Shown: positions 25,493-35,438, numbered from the stretch's first letter. The stretch is DNA of 47,615 nucleotides from Candidatus Humimonas hydrogenitrophica (GCA_947581615.1 CANPVD010000064.1:117071-164685), one strand, 5' to 3'. Made by a program: numbers and translations. The notes: generated by a model not told the origin, from the sequence alone.

Positions 25493-26256
25493 CAGGCCGT
25501 CCTCCCGGCCAGCAGGGTCCTCTCCGAGTCCGGCCCCGATGGCCCTCCGTCGTAGCTCCCGAACCGGGACTCCACGTGCAGCCCGGCGCTCCGGAGGAGC
25601 GTCTCGAGCTCGGTCGGCTCATACAGGCGGACCCGCTCCTCGAACGTCTCGTCCTTCATCCCCGGATCCTCGTGGTGAATCTCGATCTCCTTGAACACGG
25701 TGCTCCCCTCGATCCGCCGCCGCTGGATCACGAGGCGATCTCCGACCCGGTGGCGGTCCACCGGCACCAGGGTGTCCCGAACGTGACGCGGATTCAGGAA
25801 GTCCAGCAGGAATCCTCCACCCGGCACCAGGACGCGCCGCACCTCCTCCAGCACCCGGATATCCTCCCCAACGGTCGCGAAGTACCCGAAGGACGTGAAG
25901 AAGCTGGCCACCGCCTCGAACCTCCCGTTTCCGAAGGGGAGCCGCCGCATGTCTCCCCGGACGAGGCGCCGCGGTGCGCCGGGACGTGAGGCGGCGCGGT
26001 GCAGGAGGTCCGCGGACAGATCGAGGCCCACCGGGCGCAGGCCGACCTCGACCAGCGGCCCCTGGTGCCGCCCCGCCCCGCAGGCGAGGTCCAGGACGCG
26101 TGTCCCCGGCTCCGGCCCGAGGGCGTCCACCAGCAGCCGGACGGCTCGCCGGGCTTCCGCCTGATCCCGATGGGGGTAGAGGGCCAGGTACTCGGCCCCG
26201 AACCAGTCGCGGAACCAGGAGCCGCCCTGGCCGCGCCCCGATCGCGTGACGCCCAC
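25492..26256 (-). CDS. Class I SAM methyltransferase coupled to bshC, candidate bacillithiol N-methyltransferase
   Basis: 254 residues, GTG start with GGAGG upstream. It is a clear class I methyltransferase: motif I VLDLACGAGRHQGPL near residue 54, acidic loop VGLDLSADLL, motif II GDMRRLPFGNGRFEAVASFFTSFGYF, and VRRVLVPGGGFLLDFLNP after it. The SFFTSFGYF and DFLNPRHV segments are found in a subgroup of methyltransferases often encoded next to BshC. Its stop shares a base with the bshC start (TGATG), so the two are co-translated. From memory, the Chlorobaculum enzyme NmbA, which N-methylates bacillithiol, belongs to this kind of protein. The assignment to that function is inference; generic small-molecule methyltransferase is certain. 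Confidence 0.85.
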   Translation of the reverse strand: MGVTRSGRGQGGSWFRDWFGAEYLALYPHRDQAEARRAVRLLVDALGPEPGTRVLDLACGAGRHQGPLVEVGLRPVGLDLSADLLHRAASRPGAPRRLVRGDMRRLPFGNGRFEAVASFFTSFGYFATVGEDIRVLEEVRRVLVPGGGFLLDFLNPRHVRDTLVPVDRHRVGDRLVIQRRRIEGSTVFKEIEIHHEDPGMKDETFEERVRLYEPTELETLLRSAGLHVESRFGSYDGGPSGPDSERTLLAGRTA

Positions 26257-26281
26257 CCCGCCTCCGCCCCGCTCGTCGATG

Positions 26282-26752
26282 TCACCCTCCCTTGTGGTAA
26301 GGCTCGCCCCTCAGGATCGTGCCGGCCCGGTACAGTTGCTCCACGAGCACGAGCCGCGCCAGCCCATGGGTCAGCGTCATGGCCGAGAGGGCCAGCCGGT
26401 GGTCCGCCTCGACCACGTACGAGGGCGCCAGGCCGAAGCTGCCGCCCACGATGAATGCGGCGCCCGCCGCCCCATGCGCCGATCGATCGCCCAGGTAGCG
26501 CGCCAGTCCGGCGGAGGTGAGGCTCTTGCCGCGCCGGGTGAGGACGAAGCGCTCGACGTCCACCGGGACGCGGCGCCGGAGCGCTTCCGCCTCGCGCTCC
26601 ATGCGCTCCGCGGCGGGCAGGGAGCCCGCGCCGGCGGGGATCTCGACCACCTCGAGGTCGAAGTAGTGGCGGGTGCGCGACTCGTAGTCGGCGATGGCCG
26701 CGGCCACGTCCGGGTGTCCCGGGGAGCCCACCACGGCCACCACGAGCTTCAC
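26282..26752 (-). CDS. rlmH: 23S rRNA (pseudouridine-1915-N3)-methyltransferase RlmH
   Basis: 156 residues, GTG start overlapping the nadB stop (GTGA). A SPOUT-class (knotted) methyltransferase that modifies helix 69 of 23S rRNA on the 70S ribosome. The SAM-binding knot GGSFGLAPSYVVEADHRLALS near residue 103 and the C-terminal MTLTHGLARLVLVEQLYRA are the family signature, and the ending RGEPYHKGG is conserved. Length matches the family. It follows nadB directly and precedes the methyltransferase/bshC pair by 25 bases. Confidence 0.96.
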   Translation of the reverse strand: MKLVVAVVGSPGHPDVAAAIADYESRTRHYFDLEVVEIPAGAGSLPAAERMEREAEALRRRVPVDVERFVLTRRGKSLTSAGLARYLGDRSAHGAAGAAFIVGGSFGLAPSYVVEADHRLALSAMTLTHGLARLVLVEQLYRAGTILRGEPYHKGG

Positions 26753-28329
26753 GCCGCGAGGACCGTGTCGCGCAGGTAGCGCTCGCTGTCGCGCTGGGGA
26801 TGGCTCTCCGTGTAGTGCAGCCCCCGGCTCTCCCTCCGACGGAGCGCGCAGCGCACCACCAGGGATGCGAGGCGGGTCATGAAGGCCACCTCCCGGGCGC
26901 GCATCGCGCCGGGACCGTCCCCACCGCGCCGCAGCGGCGTGGCTGCCAGGTGGGAGACCTCTTCGCGGGCCGCGGCCAGGCGCTCATCCGAACGGACGAT
27001 TCCCACCTTCTCCCACATGAGGTCCCGGAGCCCATTCTCCACTTCGTCGGGATCGGCGCCGTCGTCGTCCAGCGATGGAACCACCCTGGCCGAGGAGGGC
27101 ACGATCTCGAGGTCGTGCAGCTCCTGGAGGGTGCGGCGGGCGGCCCTGTGGGCGTAGACGACGGCCTCGAGGAGGGAGTTGGAGGCCAGGCGGTTGGCTC
27201 CGTGAACGCCCGTACAGGCCACTTCCCCGGCCGCGAACAGACCACGCAGCGACGTGCGCCCGTCCCAGTCGGTCAGCAGGCCGCCGCACTGGTAATGGGC
27301 GGCCGGCACCACGGGGATCGGTTGGGCCGGCACCTCGATGCCCCGTTCGGCACAGGCGGCGGCGATGGTGGGAAAGCGCTCCTTCACCCGCGCGGCCGGG
27401 ACGGACGAGACGTCCAGCTCGACGTACGGTTCTCCGCTGCGCCGGAGCTCGTCGTCGATGGCCCGGGCCACCACGTCCCGGGGCGCCAGGGAGCCCGAGG
27501 GGTGGATGCCCTTCAGGAAGTCCCTGCCATCCCTCGTGCGCAGCACCGCACCCTCTCCGCGCACCGCCTCGGATACCAGGAAGGCCTGCGAGCCGGCCGG
27601 ATGCATCGCCGTGGGATGGAACTGCACGAACTCCAGGTTGGCCACCGCGGCGCCGGCCTCGTAGCCGAGAGCGAGACCGTCGCCGGTGGCGATGGGCGGA
27701 TTCGTGGTGTGTCGGTAGAGCCGGCCGGAGCCACCGGTGGCCAGGAGGACGGCACGGGCGTCTATGGCCCCGAAGCTCCCGCCGTCCACGTCCAGGGTGA
27801 GCGCACCCGTGCAACGGGATCGCCAGCTCCCGGGATCGAGCCCGGTACGCAGCTCCCACACGAAGTGGTCCTCGAGCACCCGGATCCTGGGATGGTCGGC
27901 CACCGCCGCGAGGAGGGCGCGCTCGATCTCGTGCCCGGTGAGGTCGGCGGCGTGGAGGATCCGACGGCGGCTGTGGCCCGCTTCCCGCCCCAGCGCGAAG
28001 CTACCACGTTCGCGGGAGAATCGGACCCCCCAGTCCGCTAGCTCCCGCACGCGGTCCGGTCCCTCACGGACGAGCTCCTCGACCGCACGCGCGTGGCACA
28101 GGCCCGCCCCGGCCAGCAGCGTGTCACGCCGGTGGAGGGCCGGCGAGTCGTCGGGGGCGACCGCCGCCGCCACGCCGCCCTGGGCGTAATTCGTGTTGGT
28201 CTCCACCCTCCCCTTCTTGGTGAGCAGGAGGACTTCGGCTCCCTCGGCCGCCTTGAGCGCGAAGGTGAGGCCGGCGATGCCGCTGCCCACCACGAGCACG
28301 TCCGTCTCGAGGACCTCCACGTCGCTCAT
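26749..28329 (-). CDS. nadB: L-aspartate oxidase
   Basis: 526 residues from ATG 28329, overlapping the lpxK stop (ATGA). The flavoenzyme oxidises L-aspartate to iminoaspartate, the first step of NAD synthesis. FAD-binding VLVVGSGIAGLTFALKAAE is at residue about 10, then TNTNYAQGGVAAAV, RRRILHAADLTGHEIERAL, and VQFHPTAMHPAG. GLFAAGEVACTGVHGANRLASNSLLEA near residue 355 closes the FAD site. The C-terminal helical domain ends with RRESRGLHYTESHP, where Arg contacts substrate. NadA and NadC are absent from the window, so the pathway is split. An in-frame extension to 28896 is a shadow over lpxK. Confidence 0.96.
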   Translation of the reverse strand: MSDVEVLETDVLVVGSGIAGLTFALKAAEGAEVLLLTKKGRVETNTNYAQGGVAAAVAPDDSPALHRRDTLLAGAGLCHARAVEELVREGPDRVRELADWGVRFSRERGSFALGREAGHSRRRILHAADLTGHEIERALLAAVADHPRIRVLEDHFVWELRTGLDPGSWRSRCTGALTLDVDGGSFGAIDARAVLLATGGSGRLYRHTTNPPIATGDGLALGYEAGAAVANLEFVQFHPTAMHPAGSQAFLVSEAVRGEGAVLRTRDGRDFLKGIHPSGSLAPRDVVARAIDDELRRSGEPYVELDVSSVPAARVKERFPTIAAACAERGIEVPAQPIPVVPAAHYQCGGLLTDWDGRTSLRGLFAAGEVACTGVHGANRLASNSLLEAVVYAHRAARRTLQELHDLEIVPSSARVVPSLDDDGADPDEVENGLRDLMWEKVGIVRSDERLAAAREEVSHLAATPLRRGGDGPGAMRAREVAFMTRLASLVVRCALRRRESRGLHYTESHPQRDSERYLRDTVLAA

Positions 28330-29384
28330 CCCGTTCCCCGTCGCTGATTGGGTGCGGCGCGCCTTCCGGCGCAGACCGCTTCGATGCGCTGACGAAGCTC
28401 GTCGACCCCCTCCTCCCACGTCAACCGCTCCTCCAGGCACCACAGGGGGAGCCCGGCTGGAAGGGCCGGTGACAGCCGGGCGAGGTCCTTCCCGGTGGTG
28501 ACGACTCCGGCGCCCCGTGCCGCCTCCACGATCTCGCTGGCGAGCTCGTGCGAGAGCGCGCCGTGGTCGGGCAGGATGACTTCGAGCGCGGGGTCGAGTC
28601 CCGTCGCCCGCACGGCGGCCAGGAAGGCCTCGGGCTTCATGATCCCCGCCACGGCTACACGTGGTCCGGCCCCGGCGTCCGGCTCGCGCCCGTGCGCTGC
28701 GCGAGCCACTCGGCGCAGCTCGCCCGGCACGAGCGCGCACCGGGCGACCAGCGGCACGTCCGTGTGACGCCGGGCCCACGTCGCCAGCGCCCGCCCGGCG
28801 GCCGCTCCGGCGGAGCGACGCGTCACCACGATCGCGTCCGCACGACCGAGCGCGGACGGAGGCTCCCGAAAGGGGCCGGACGGGAGGAGGCGCCACGGAA
28901 CGCGGCCCACCACGTCCGCGTCGAGCAGGACGAGGTCGAGGTCCCGCGCGAGCCGTCGGTGCTGGAAACCGTCATCGAGCACGGCCACGTCGGCCGATCG
29001 GGCGGCCTCCGCGACGGCCAGGCGTCGGTCGGGATGTCCGATCACCGGCCACCCCCGGCTCATCCGCCCGTGCAAGCCCAGCTCGTCGGGGAAGCCGCGA
29101 GTGACGACGGCCGGACGATGGCCCGCCGCCGTCACCATCCGCGCGACCTCCGCGGTGACCGGCGTCTTGCCGCTCCCGCCGACGGTCACGCCCCCGATCG
29201 AGATCGTCGGCAGGACCGGCTGGTGCGGCCACAGCAGCCCCACTTCGTACGCGAAGCTCCATGCGTGAGTCGCCGTTCCGTACAGGGCACCGGCCGCCCG
29301 GAGCCACGGTCCGGATCCCTCCCGCCATGCTCGCCGAGCGCGGCGTTCGGCCGCGCCGCGCACGTCGCGGCGCTCAGATCCCAT
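28326..29384 (-). CDS. lpxK: Tetraacyldisaccharide 4'-kinase (lipid A)
   Basis: About 352 residues from ATG 29384; GTG 29411 is possible but less likely. It phosphorylates the 4' position of the lipid A disaccharide at the inner face of the inner membrane. Walker A is in ISIGGVTVGGSGKTPVT near residue 65, preceded by the membrane-associated N-terminal helix. VAVLDDGFQHRRLARDLDLVLLD is the conserved LpxK segment around residue 140, and the C-terminus has VVTTGKDLARL. Its 5' end overlaps the DUF374 gene by 11 bases. Next in the order is nadB. Confidence 0.95.
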   Translation of the reverse strand: MGSERRDVRGAAERRARRAWREGSGPWLRAAGALYGTATHAWSFAYEVGLLWPHQPVLPTISIGGVTVGGSGKTPVTAEVARMVTAAGHRPAVVTRGFPDELGLHGRMSRGWPVIGHPDRRLAVAEAARSADVAVLDDGFQHRRLARDLDLVLLDADVVGRVPWRLLPSGPFREPPSALGRADAIVVTRRSAGAAAGRALATWARRHTDVPLVARCALVPGELRRVARAAHGREPDAGAGPRVAVAGIMKPEAFLAAVRATGLDPALEVILPDHGALSHELASEIVEAARGAGVVTTGKDLARLSPALPAGLPLWCLEERLTWEEGVDELRQRIEAVCAGRRAAPNQRRGTG

Positions 29385-30030
29385 GGTCCTGCGCGGACCC
29401 GGGGGCCGCACGGCCCGCGGCGATCAGGCACCGCTCGGAGAGGGCTTGCAGGGCCTCCTCGAGATGCCCGAGCGCATCCGTCGCCCGCGGGTCCAGCGCT
29501 TCCCCGTGAGCGACCCACACCCGCGTGCCCGGGGCCGGGACCAGAAACCGGTCCCAGCTCCGCAGTCTCCACCCGCGCTCGGCCGCGGCAGCCGCGGGCA
29601 CGATCGGTACTCCGGCGGCTACGGCGGCCCGGACGGCGCCCGGGTCGGCCCGGCGTCGCGGGCCTCTGGGCCCGTCGGGCGTCAGCGCCAACGGCCGGCC
29701 TTCCCTCCCGGCCCGGACCAGCGCCCGGTAGGCGGCAGCGCCCCCGCGCGTCGAGGAGCCGCGCGCGACGTCGTAGCCGAGTCCGGTGAGGACACGGGCC
29801 AGGATCTCGCCGTCCCGGTGCCGGCTCACCAGGGCCACGGCTCCCTGGCCGCGGTGCAGGTACGCTAGAGGCAACAGCTGCTCGTGCCACAGGGCGTAGA
29901 GGGCCGGCCGCAGCGGCTGGGGCCCGCGCAGGGCCCGGCCGCTGGCCTCGTCCCGGAAGCGCCACGACCCGCACAGGAATCGGGCGAGGAGTCCCGCCGC
30001 CGGGGCCACCACGGTCGGCGAGAGCTTCAC
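29374..30030 (-). CDS. DUF374 lysophospholipid acyltransferase-like protein
   Basis: 218 residues, GTG start overlapping the lpxB stop (GTGA). The protein has an N-terminal hydrophobic anchor and the DUF374 core: LYALWHEQLLPLAY, then LVSRHRDGEILARVL with the His/Asp pair of the acyltransferase HxxxxD-type motif, GSSTRGGAAAYRAL, and LALTPDGPRGPRRRA. Members sit in lipid A operons of many diderms and are thought to acylate lipid A or its precursors, but few have been tested. Here it lies between lpxB and lpxK, and no LpxL/LpxM-type gene is in the window, so it may be a secondary acyltransferase. That role is inference. Confidence 0.88.
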   Translation of the reverse strand: MKLSPTVVAPAAGLLARFLCGSWRFRDEASGRALRGPQPLRPALYALWHEQLLPLAYLHRGQGAVALVSRHRDGEILARVLTGLGYDVARGSSTRGGAAAYRALVRAGREGRPLALTPDGPRGPRRRADPGAVRAAVAAGVPIVPAAAAAERGWRLRSWDRFLVPAPGTRVWVAHGEALDPRATDALGHLEEALQALSERCLIAAGRAAPGSAQDHGI

Positions 30031-31166
30031 CGGCGATGCCCGTCCAGGAGCTCGAGAGCGGCCTCCGCCACGCGCGCCGAGCCGCCCGGCTCGCCCAGAC
30101 GATCGCGGACCCTGGCGAGGCCGTCCACCATGCGGGTGCGCGCCTCGTTGTCCGGGTCGAGCAGGGGGAGGAGCGTCCGGGCCAGCCGGCCGGGCTCGGC
30201 CTCGTCCTGGACGAGCTCGGGCACCAGTCGCTTTCCCAGGACCAGGTTCACCAGCGCCAGGTGATCGACCGTCACCAGTCGCCGGGCGATCGCGAAGGTG
30301 AGCGGGTTCACGCGGTGTGCCACGACCATGGGCACGCCGGCGAGGGCGAGCTGGAGGGTGATCGTGCCGGACTTGGTGAGCGCCACCGTGGCCCGGTCCA
30401 GCACCTCCCCGGCCGGCAGGACGCTCCACGACTCCGCGGGCTCGAAGGCCTCGTCCGGCAGGTCGTGCGCACGTGCCACGAGGACCCTGAGTCCGGGAGC
30501 GTGGCGTACCATCCGGCCGGCCGTCTCCAGGAACAGGGGGAGCATCCGCCGCACTTCCTGGATCCGGGAGCCCGGAAACAGGCCCAGCGTCGGCGGATCC
30601 CCCCGGGGCCGGAGGCGCGGCGACGTCGCGCGTGGCCCGTCCAGGAGGGGATGGCCCACGAAGCGGGCCCGGACGCCGTAGCGCTCCAGGAAGTCCCTCT
30701 CGAAGGGCAACACCGTGCACACCAGGTCCGTGGCCTGGGCCAGGTGGCGGGTCCGGCCCGGCCGCCACGCCCACACCTGGGGAGCGATGTAGTAGAGCAC
30801 GGGCAACCCACGGCGCCGGGCCCAGCCCGCCACCGGGACGTTGAAGCCGGGATAGTCGATCGGCAGGAAGAGGTCGACGCCCTCGCGCAGCAGGAAGCGG
30901 CGCACCCGTCGCCGCAAGCCGAGGAGCCGGGGGAGGCGCGTGAGCACCTCGGCCACGCCCATCACCGCCAGCAGGTCGAGGTCGGCGAGGAGCTCGACGC
31001 CCGCATCGGCCATGAGGCTGCCGCCCAGTCCGACCAGGCGCAGGTCCGGGGCCCGTGAGCGCAGCTCCCTTGCGAGGCGCGACCCGTGCTCATCTCCGGA
31101 CACCTCCCCGGCGGAGAGGAAGATCGTCCGACGATGACGGGGGCCTCGGATCGAGGCCGAGGGCAC
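30027..31166 (-). CDS. lpxB: Lipid-A-disaccharide synthase
   Basis: 379 residues, GTG start. A GT19-family glycosyltransferase that joins UDP-diacylglucosamine and lipid X. IFLSAGEVSGDEHGSRLARELR lies at the N-terminus, followed by VGLGGSLMADAGVELLADL, DLFLPIDYPGFN, YYIAPQVWAWRPGR and LGLFPGSRIQEVRRMLP near residue 195. The C-terminal half has ALTKSGTITLQLALAGVPMVVAHRVNPLT. All are canonical LpxB motifs. It starts eight bases after the small membrane ORF and is coupled to the DUF374 gene. Confidence 0.96.
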   Translation of the reverse strand: MPSASIRGPRHRRTIFLSAGEVSGDEHGSRLARELRSRAPDLRLVGLGGSLMADAGVELLADLDLLAVMGVAEVLTRLPRLLGLRRRVRRFLLREGVDLFLPIDYPGFNVPVAGWARRRGLPVLYYIAPQVWAWRPGRTRHLAQATDLVCTVLPFERDFLERYGVRARFVGHPLLDGPRATSPRLRPRGDPPTLGLFPGSRIQEVRRMLPLFLETAGRMVRHAPGLRVLVARAHDLPDEAFEPAESWSVLPAGEVLDRATVALTKSGTITLQLALAGVPMVVAHRVNPLTFAIARRLVTVDHLALVNLVLGKRLVPELVQDEAEPGRLARTLLPLLDPDNEARTRMVDGLARVRDRLGEPGGSARVAEAALELLDGHRR

Positions 31167-31174
31167 GGCGCGGG

Positions 31175-31309
31175 CTATCCCAGGCTGCCGAGGTACAGGA
31201 TCAGAAGCAGCACCAGGATGAGCAGGAGGACCAGGGTTCGGGTCCTGGGTCCCCGCCGCGTGGAGCCACCGAGCCTCTTCCTCTCTTCACGAAGCTTCCA
31301 GAGCGACAT
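31175..31309 (-). CDS. Small single-span membrane protein, 44 residues
   Basis: An ORF shorter than most gene callers accept, from ATG 31309 to TAG 31175. It overlaps the last 23 bases of the oxidoreductase gene in another frame and ends eight bases before lpxB. The product begins MSLWKLREERKRLGG, is strongly basic for the first 24 residues, and then has one leucine-rich membrane helix (LVLLLILVLLLILYLGSLG) that ends the protein. Basic cytoplasmic end plus one helix is a plausible membrane protein, and the ORF fills an otherwise unexplained 120-base gap. No Shine-Dalgarno is visible, so translation would depend on coupling. Function unknown. Confidence 0.5.
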   Translation of the reverse strand: MSLWKLREERKRLGGSTRRGPRTRTLVLLLILVLLLILYLGSLG

Positions 31310-32282
31310 CGGCGAACCGTTCTATGGAACGACCGATTCGGAACGCCACCTCGAGGGCGGCGCGACCTTCCCGGGCCGAGACGACGGGCGAGCTCTCGCC
31401 GCGCACCGCCGCCAGAAAGGCCTCGAGCTCCAGGCGCAGGGGCTCCCGGCCATCACCCTGCAGGGGAATGCGCTCGACCAGGTCGGAGAGCGCGTGAAGC
31501 GGCACCTCGACCTCCCCTCCCTCCAGCGGACCGATCCCGGCACGCCTGCGGAGGAACTCTCCCCGGCCGGCTGCCAGGTCGAGCTTGAGATAGCCATCGG
31601 GCTGGAAGAGGCGCAGCACCCTGAGCCGCTCCTCGGACACCCGGCTCGCCGTGATCTCGGCCACGGTCCCGTTCTCGAACACGAGCCGGGCGTTGGCGAT
31701 GTCCACCGAGCCGGTGAGCACGGGCGTGCCGACCGCGTGCAGGCTCTCGACCGGGGAGCGCACCAGGCCGAGGACGAGGTCGATGTCGTGGATCATCAGG
31801 TCCAGGACCACGTTGACGTCCGTGCCCCGTGGCTGGAACGGGGCCAGGCGCAGAGACTCGACGAAGCGCGCGCCGTGCAGGTAGGGCTCGCTGCTGCGGA
31901 GGGCTCCGTTGAAGCGCTCCACGTGGCCGACGGCGAGCCGCAGGTCGCGCTCTTCGGCGAGGGCGATCAGGTCGTCGGCCTCGTCGAGCGTCCGGGTGAG
32001 GGGCTTCTCCACCAGCACGTGTCGACCCGCGACCAGGGCCCGCCGGGCCACGTCGTGATGGAGGGCCGTCGGCACCGCCACCACCAGGGCCTGGACGTCG
32101 TCGAGCAGCGCGGTCAGGTCCGGGTAGCTTCGGACACCGAACCCTGCGGCGACGCGAGTGGCCCGCTCTCCGTCCACATCGTGCACGCCCGCGAGATGGG
32201 CCCCGTCGAGCTCGGACAGGATACGGGCATGCTCGCGCCCCAGGCGTCCGACGCCCACGACGCCCGCCCGTATCCGGGTCAC
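31287..32282 (-). CDS. Gfo/Idh/MocA-family oxidoreductase, candidate UDP-GlcNAc 3-dehydrogenase (GnnA-like)
   Basis: 331 residues, GTG start overlapping the lpxA stop (GTGA). The NAD(P)-binding loop is VGVGRLGREHARIL near residue 8. The family EKP motif is in GRHVLVEKPLTRTLDEA near residue 90, with the catalytic lysine. VGHVERFNGALR and LDLMIHDIDLVLGLV follow, the latter carrying the His/Asp residues of the active site. It lies between lpxA and lpxB. GnnA, which oxidises UDP-GlcNAc at C3 so that GnnB can aminate it for amide-linked lipid A, is a Gfo/Idh/MocA protein with the same position in Acidithiobacillus. No aminotransferase is adjacent here. Family is certain; the GnnA role is inference. 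Confidence 0.85.
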   Translation of the reverse strand: MTRIRAGVVGVGRLGREHARILSELDGAHLAGVHDVDGERATRVAAGFGVRSYPDLTALLDDVQALVVAVPTALHHDVARRALVAGRHVLVEKPLTRTLDEADDLIALAEERDLRLAVGHVERFNGALRSSEPYLHGARFVESLRLAPFQPRGTDVNVVLDLMIHDIDLVLGLVRSPVESLHAVGTPVLTGSVDIANARLVFENGTVAEITASRVSEERLRVLRLFQPDGYLKLDLAAGRGEFLRRRAGIGPLEGGEVEVPLHALSDLVERIPLQGDGREPLRLELEAFLAAVRGESSPVVSAREGRAALEVAFRIGRSIERFADVALEAS

Positions 32283-33075
32283 GTGGTCACACCGCGTTCG
32301 CTGGTGCGGATGAAGGCGGTGAGCTCGGAGACCTCCTCGCCGAGCCTCCCCTCCGACGCGAGGGCTTCGAGCGCGTCGCCCATGTTGCGATTGGAGCGGA
32401 ACAGCACTCTGTAAGCGTGGCGGAGCGACGCCAGCGTCTCCCGTCCGAATCCGCGTCGGCGCAGCCCCTCCGTGTTGATCCCATAGGCCGCGCAGGGGTT
32501 GCCCGCCACGGTCACGTAGGGAGCCACGTCCTGCGGTACCCGCGAGCCACCGCCCACGAAGGCGTGGCGGCCGATGCGGACGAACTGGTGGATCGCCGTC
32601 ACGCCGCCCACGATGGCCCAGTCGCCGATCTCCACGTGGCCGCCCATGTTCACCGCGTTGGCCAGGATGACGTGATCCCCCAGGTGGCAATCGTGCGCCA
32701 CGTGGGCGTACGCCATGATCAGACAGTCGTCGCCCACGCTGGTCCGCCCCGACGCCGCGGTACCACGGTTCAGGGTGGCGTACTCCCGGATCGTGGTACG
32801 ACTCCCGACCTCGAGCACCGACGCCTCTCCGTCGTACTTCATGTCCTGGGGGTCGGTACCGAGCACGGCTCCCGCGTGGATGTGCGTGTCTTCCCCCACT
32901 CGCGTGTCGCGCTCGATGTAGGCGTGCGGTCCGATCCGCACGCGCTCGGCCAACCGCACGCCCGGACCGATCACGGCGTAGGGGCCCACCACCACCGACT
33001 CGGCGAGCTCGGCCTCCGGCGAGATGACGGCCGTGGAGTGCCGCGCGCCCGGCTCGATCCCCACGGGGGACTCCC

Positions 33076-33079
<4 letters not shown>
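32279..33079 (-). CDS. lpxA: UDP-N-acetylglucosamine O-acyltransferase LpxA
   Basis: 266 residues from ATG 33079, overlapping the lpxC-fabZ stop (ATGA). First acyltransferase of lipid A synthesis. A left-handed beta-helix of hexapeptide repeats fills residues 15-190: AVISPEAELAESVVVGPYAVIGPGV is broken into visible six-residue turns. GTDPQDMKYDGE, IREYATLNRGT and AYAHVAHDCHLGDHV (catalytic His) are typical LpxA. The C-terminal helices have AYGINTEGLRRRGF and LRHAYRVLFRS. Whether it prefers UDP-GlcNAc or a 3-amino analogue, as some relatives with GnnA/GnnB do, cannot be told by inspection. Confidence 0.96.
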
Positions 33080-34382
<1,303 letters not shown>

Positions 34383-34386
<4 letters not shown>

Positions 34387-35438
34387 GCGTCCTCCGCCTC
34401 CTTCGAGTCCGCGCCGTGGCCCTCTCCGAGTCTGCGCATTCGATGCAGGAGGTCGGGAAGCCGGAAGAGCGCCGCGCTCGCCCGCATGGCTTCGTGGTGG
34501 GGGCGAGCGGGGTAGCCGGAGTACGTGGCGCCGGGCGGAACATCGCCGATCACGCCCGCCTGCGCCGCGATCCTCGCCCCGTCACCGATGGAGAGGTGTC
34601 CCGCGATGCCGGCCTGGCCGGCCAGCTGTACGCCCGTCCCGATCTCCACGCTGCCGGCCACGCCCACCTGCGCCACGATCATGCAGTTCTCTCCAATTCG
34701 GACGTTGTGTCCGATATGGACCAGGTTGTCGATCTTGGTCCCGGCGCCAATGACCGTGTCGCCGAGGGCGCCCCGGTCGACCGTGGTGTTGGCACCGATC
34801 TCGACGTCGTCCCCGACCAGGCATCGGCCCACCTGGGGGATCTTGACCGGACGGCCCCCGTCCACCCCGAATCCATAGCCCTCGGTGCCCAGCCGCGCTC
34901 CCGGGTGGACGTGGACGCGATCCCCCATGCGAACGGCCCCGAGAACCGAGCATCCCTGTCCCAGTCGGCATGCCTCACCGATCACCGCCCCGGCACCGAC
35001 GTGCACGTGGGCTTCGACGACGGTGTCGCGTCCCACGTGGCAGCCCGCCTCGAGGACGGCGTGGGGATCGATCCTCACGCCCTCGCCGAGCTCCACGCCA
35101 CGGCCGAGGACGGCCGTCGCATGCACGCCGGGGACGGACGCGGACTCCACGCGATCGGGAAAGAACAGCGGCAAGAGCCGCCCGAGGGCGACGTGGGGGT
35201 CTCGGACGCGGATCAGGGTCGCCGACGTCGCTCCGTCGGTGGTCATGTCGTCCGGGACGAGGACCGCCGTGGGACGGCTGGAAGCCAGGGCGCGCTGGTA
35301 GCGCCGGTCGCTCACGAAGGTGAGGTCGCCGGGGCCCGCCTCGTCGACGGGCGCGATACCCGTGACGGCCGCGGAGGGATCTCCCTCCACTCGACCGTCG
35401 ACCCGGGCGGCCAGCTCCCCGACCGTGTATCGGCTCAC
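34383..35438 (-). CDS. lpxD: UDP-3-O-acylglucosamine N-acyltransferase LpxD
   Basis: 351 residues. It adds the second, amide-linked acyl chain. The N-terminal uridine-binding domain (1-100) contains GIAPVDEAGPGDLTFVSDRRY. Hexapeptide repeats run from about 105 to 300. GTEGYGFGVDGGRPVKIPQVG near residue 185 and IDNLVHIGHNVRIGENCMIVAQVG with the catalytic His pair near residue 235 are diagnostic, as is YSGYPARPHHE toward the end. A C-terminal helix completes it. It sits 69 bases after skp and overlaps lpxC-fabZ, the order skp-lpxD-fabZ-lpxA being shared with enterobacteria apart from the fused lpxC. Confidence 0.96.

Noticed and set aside
22856-25555. 899-codon open frame on the plus strand opposite murJ, the small membrane gene and bshC
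   Set aside because: It has no recognisable domain, is Arg/Gly/Glu/His-rich in a way typical of antisense frames in GC-rich DNA, and lies over well-supported minus-strand genes.
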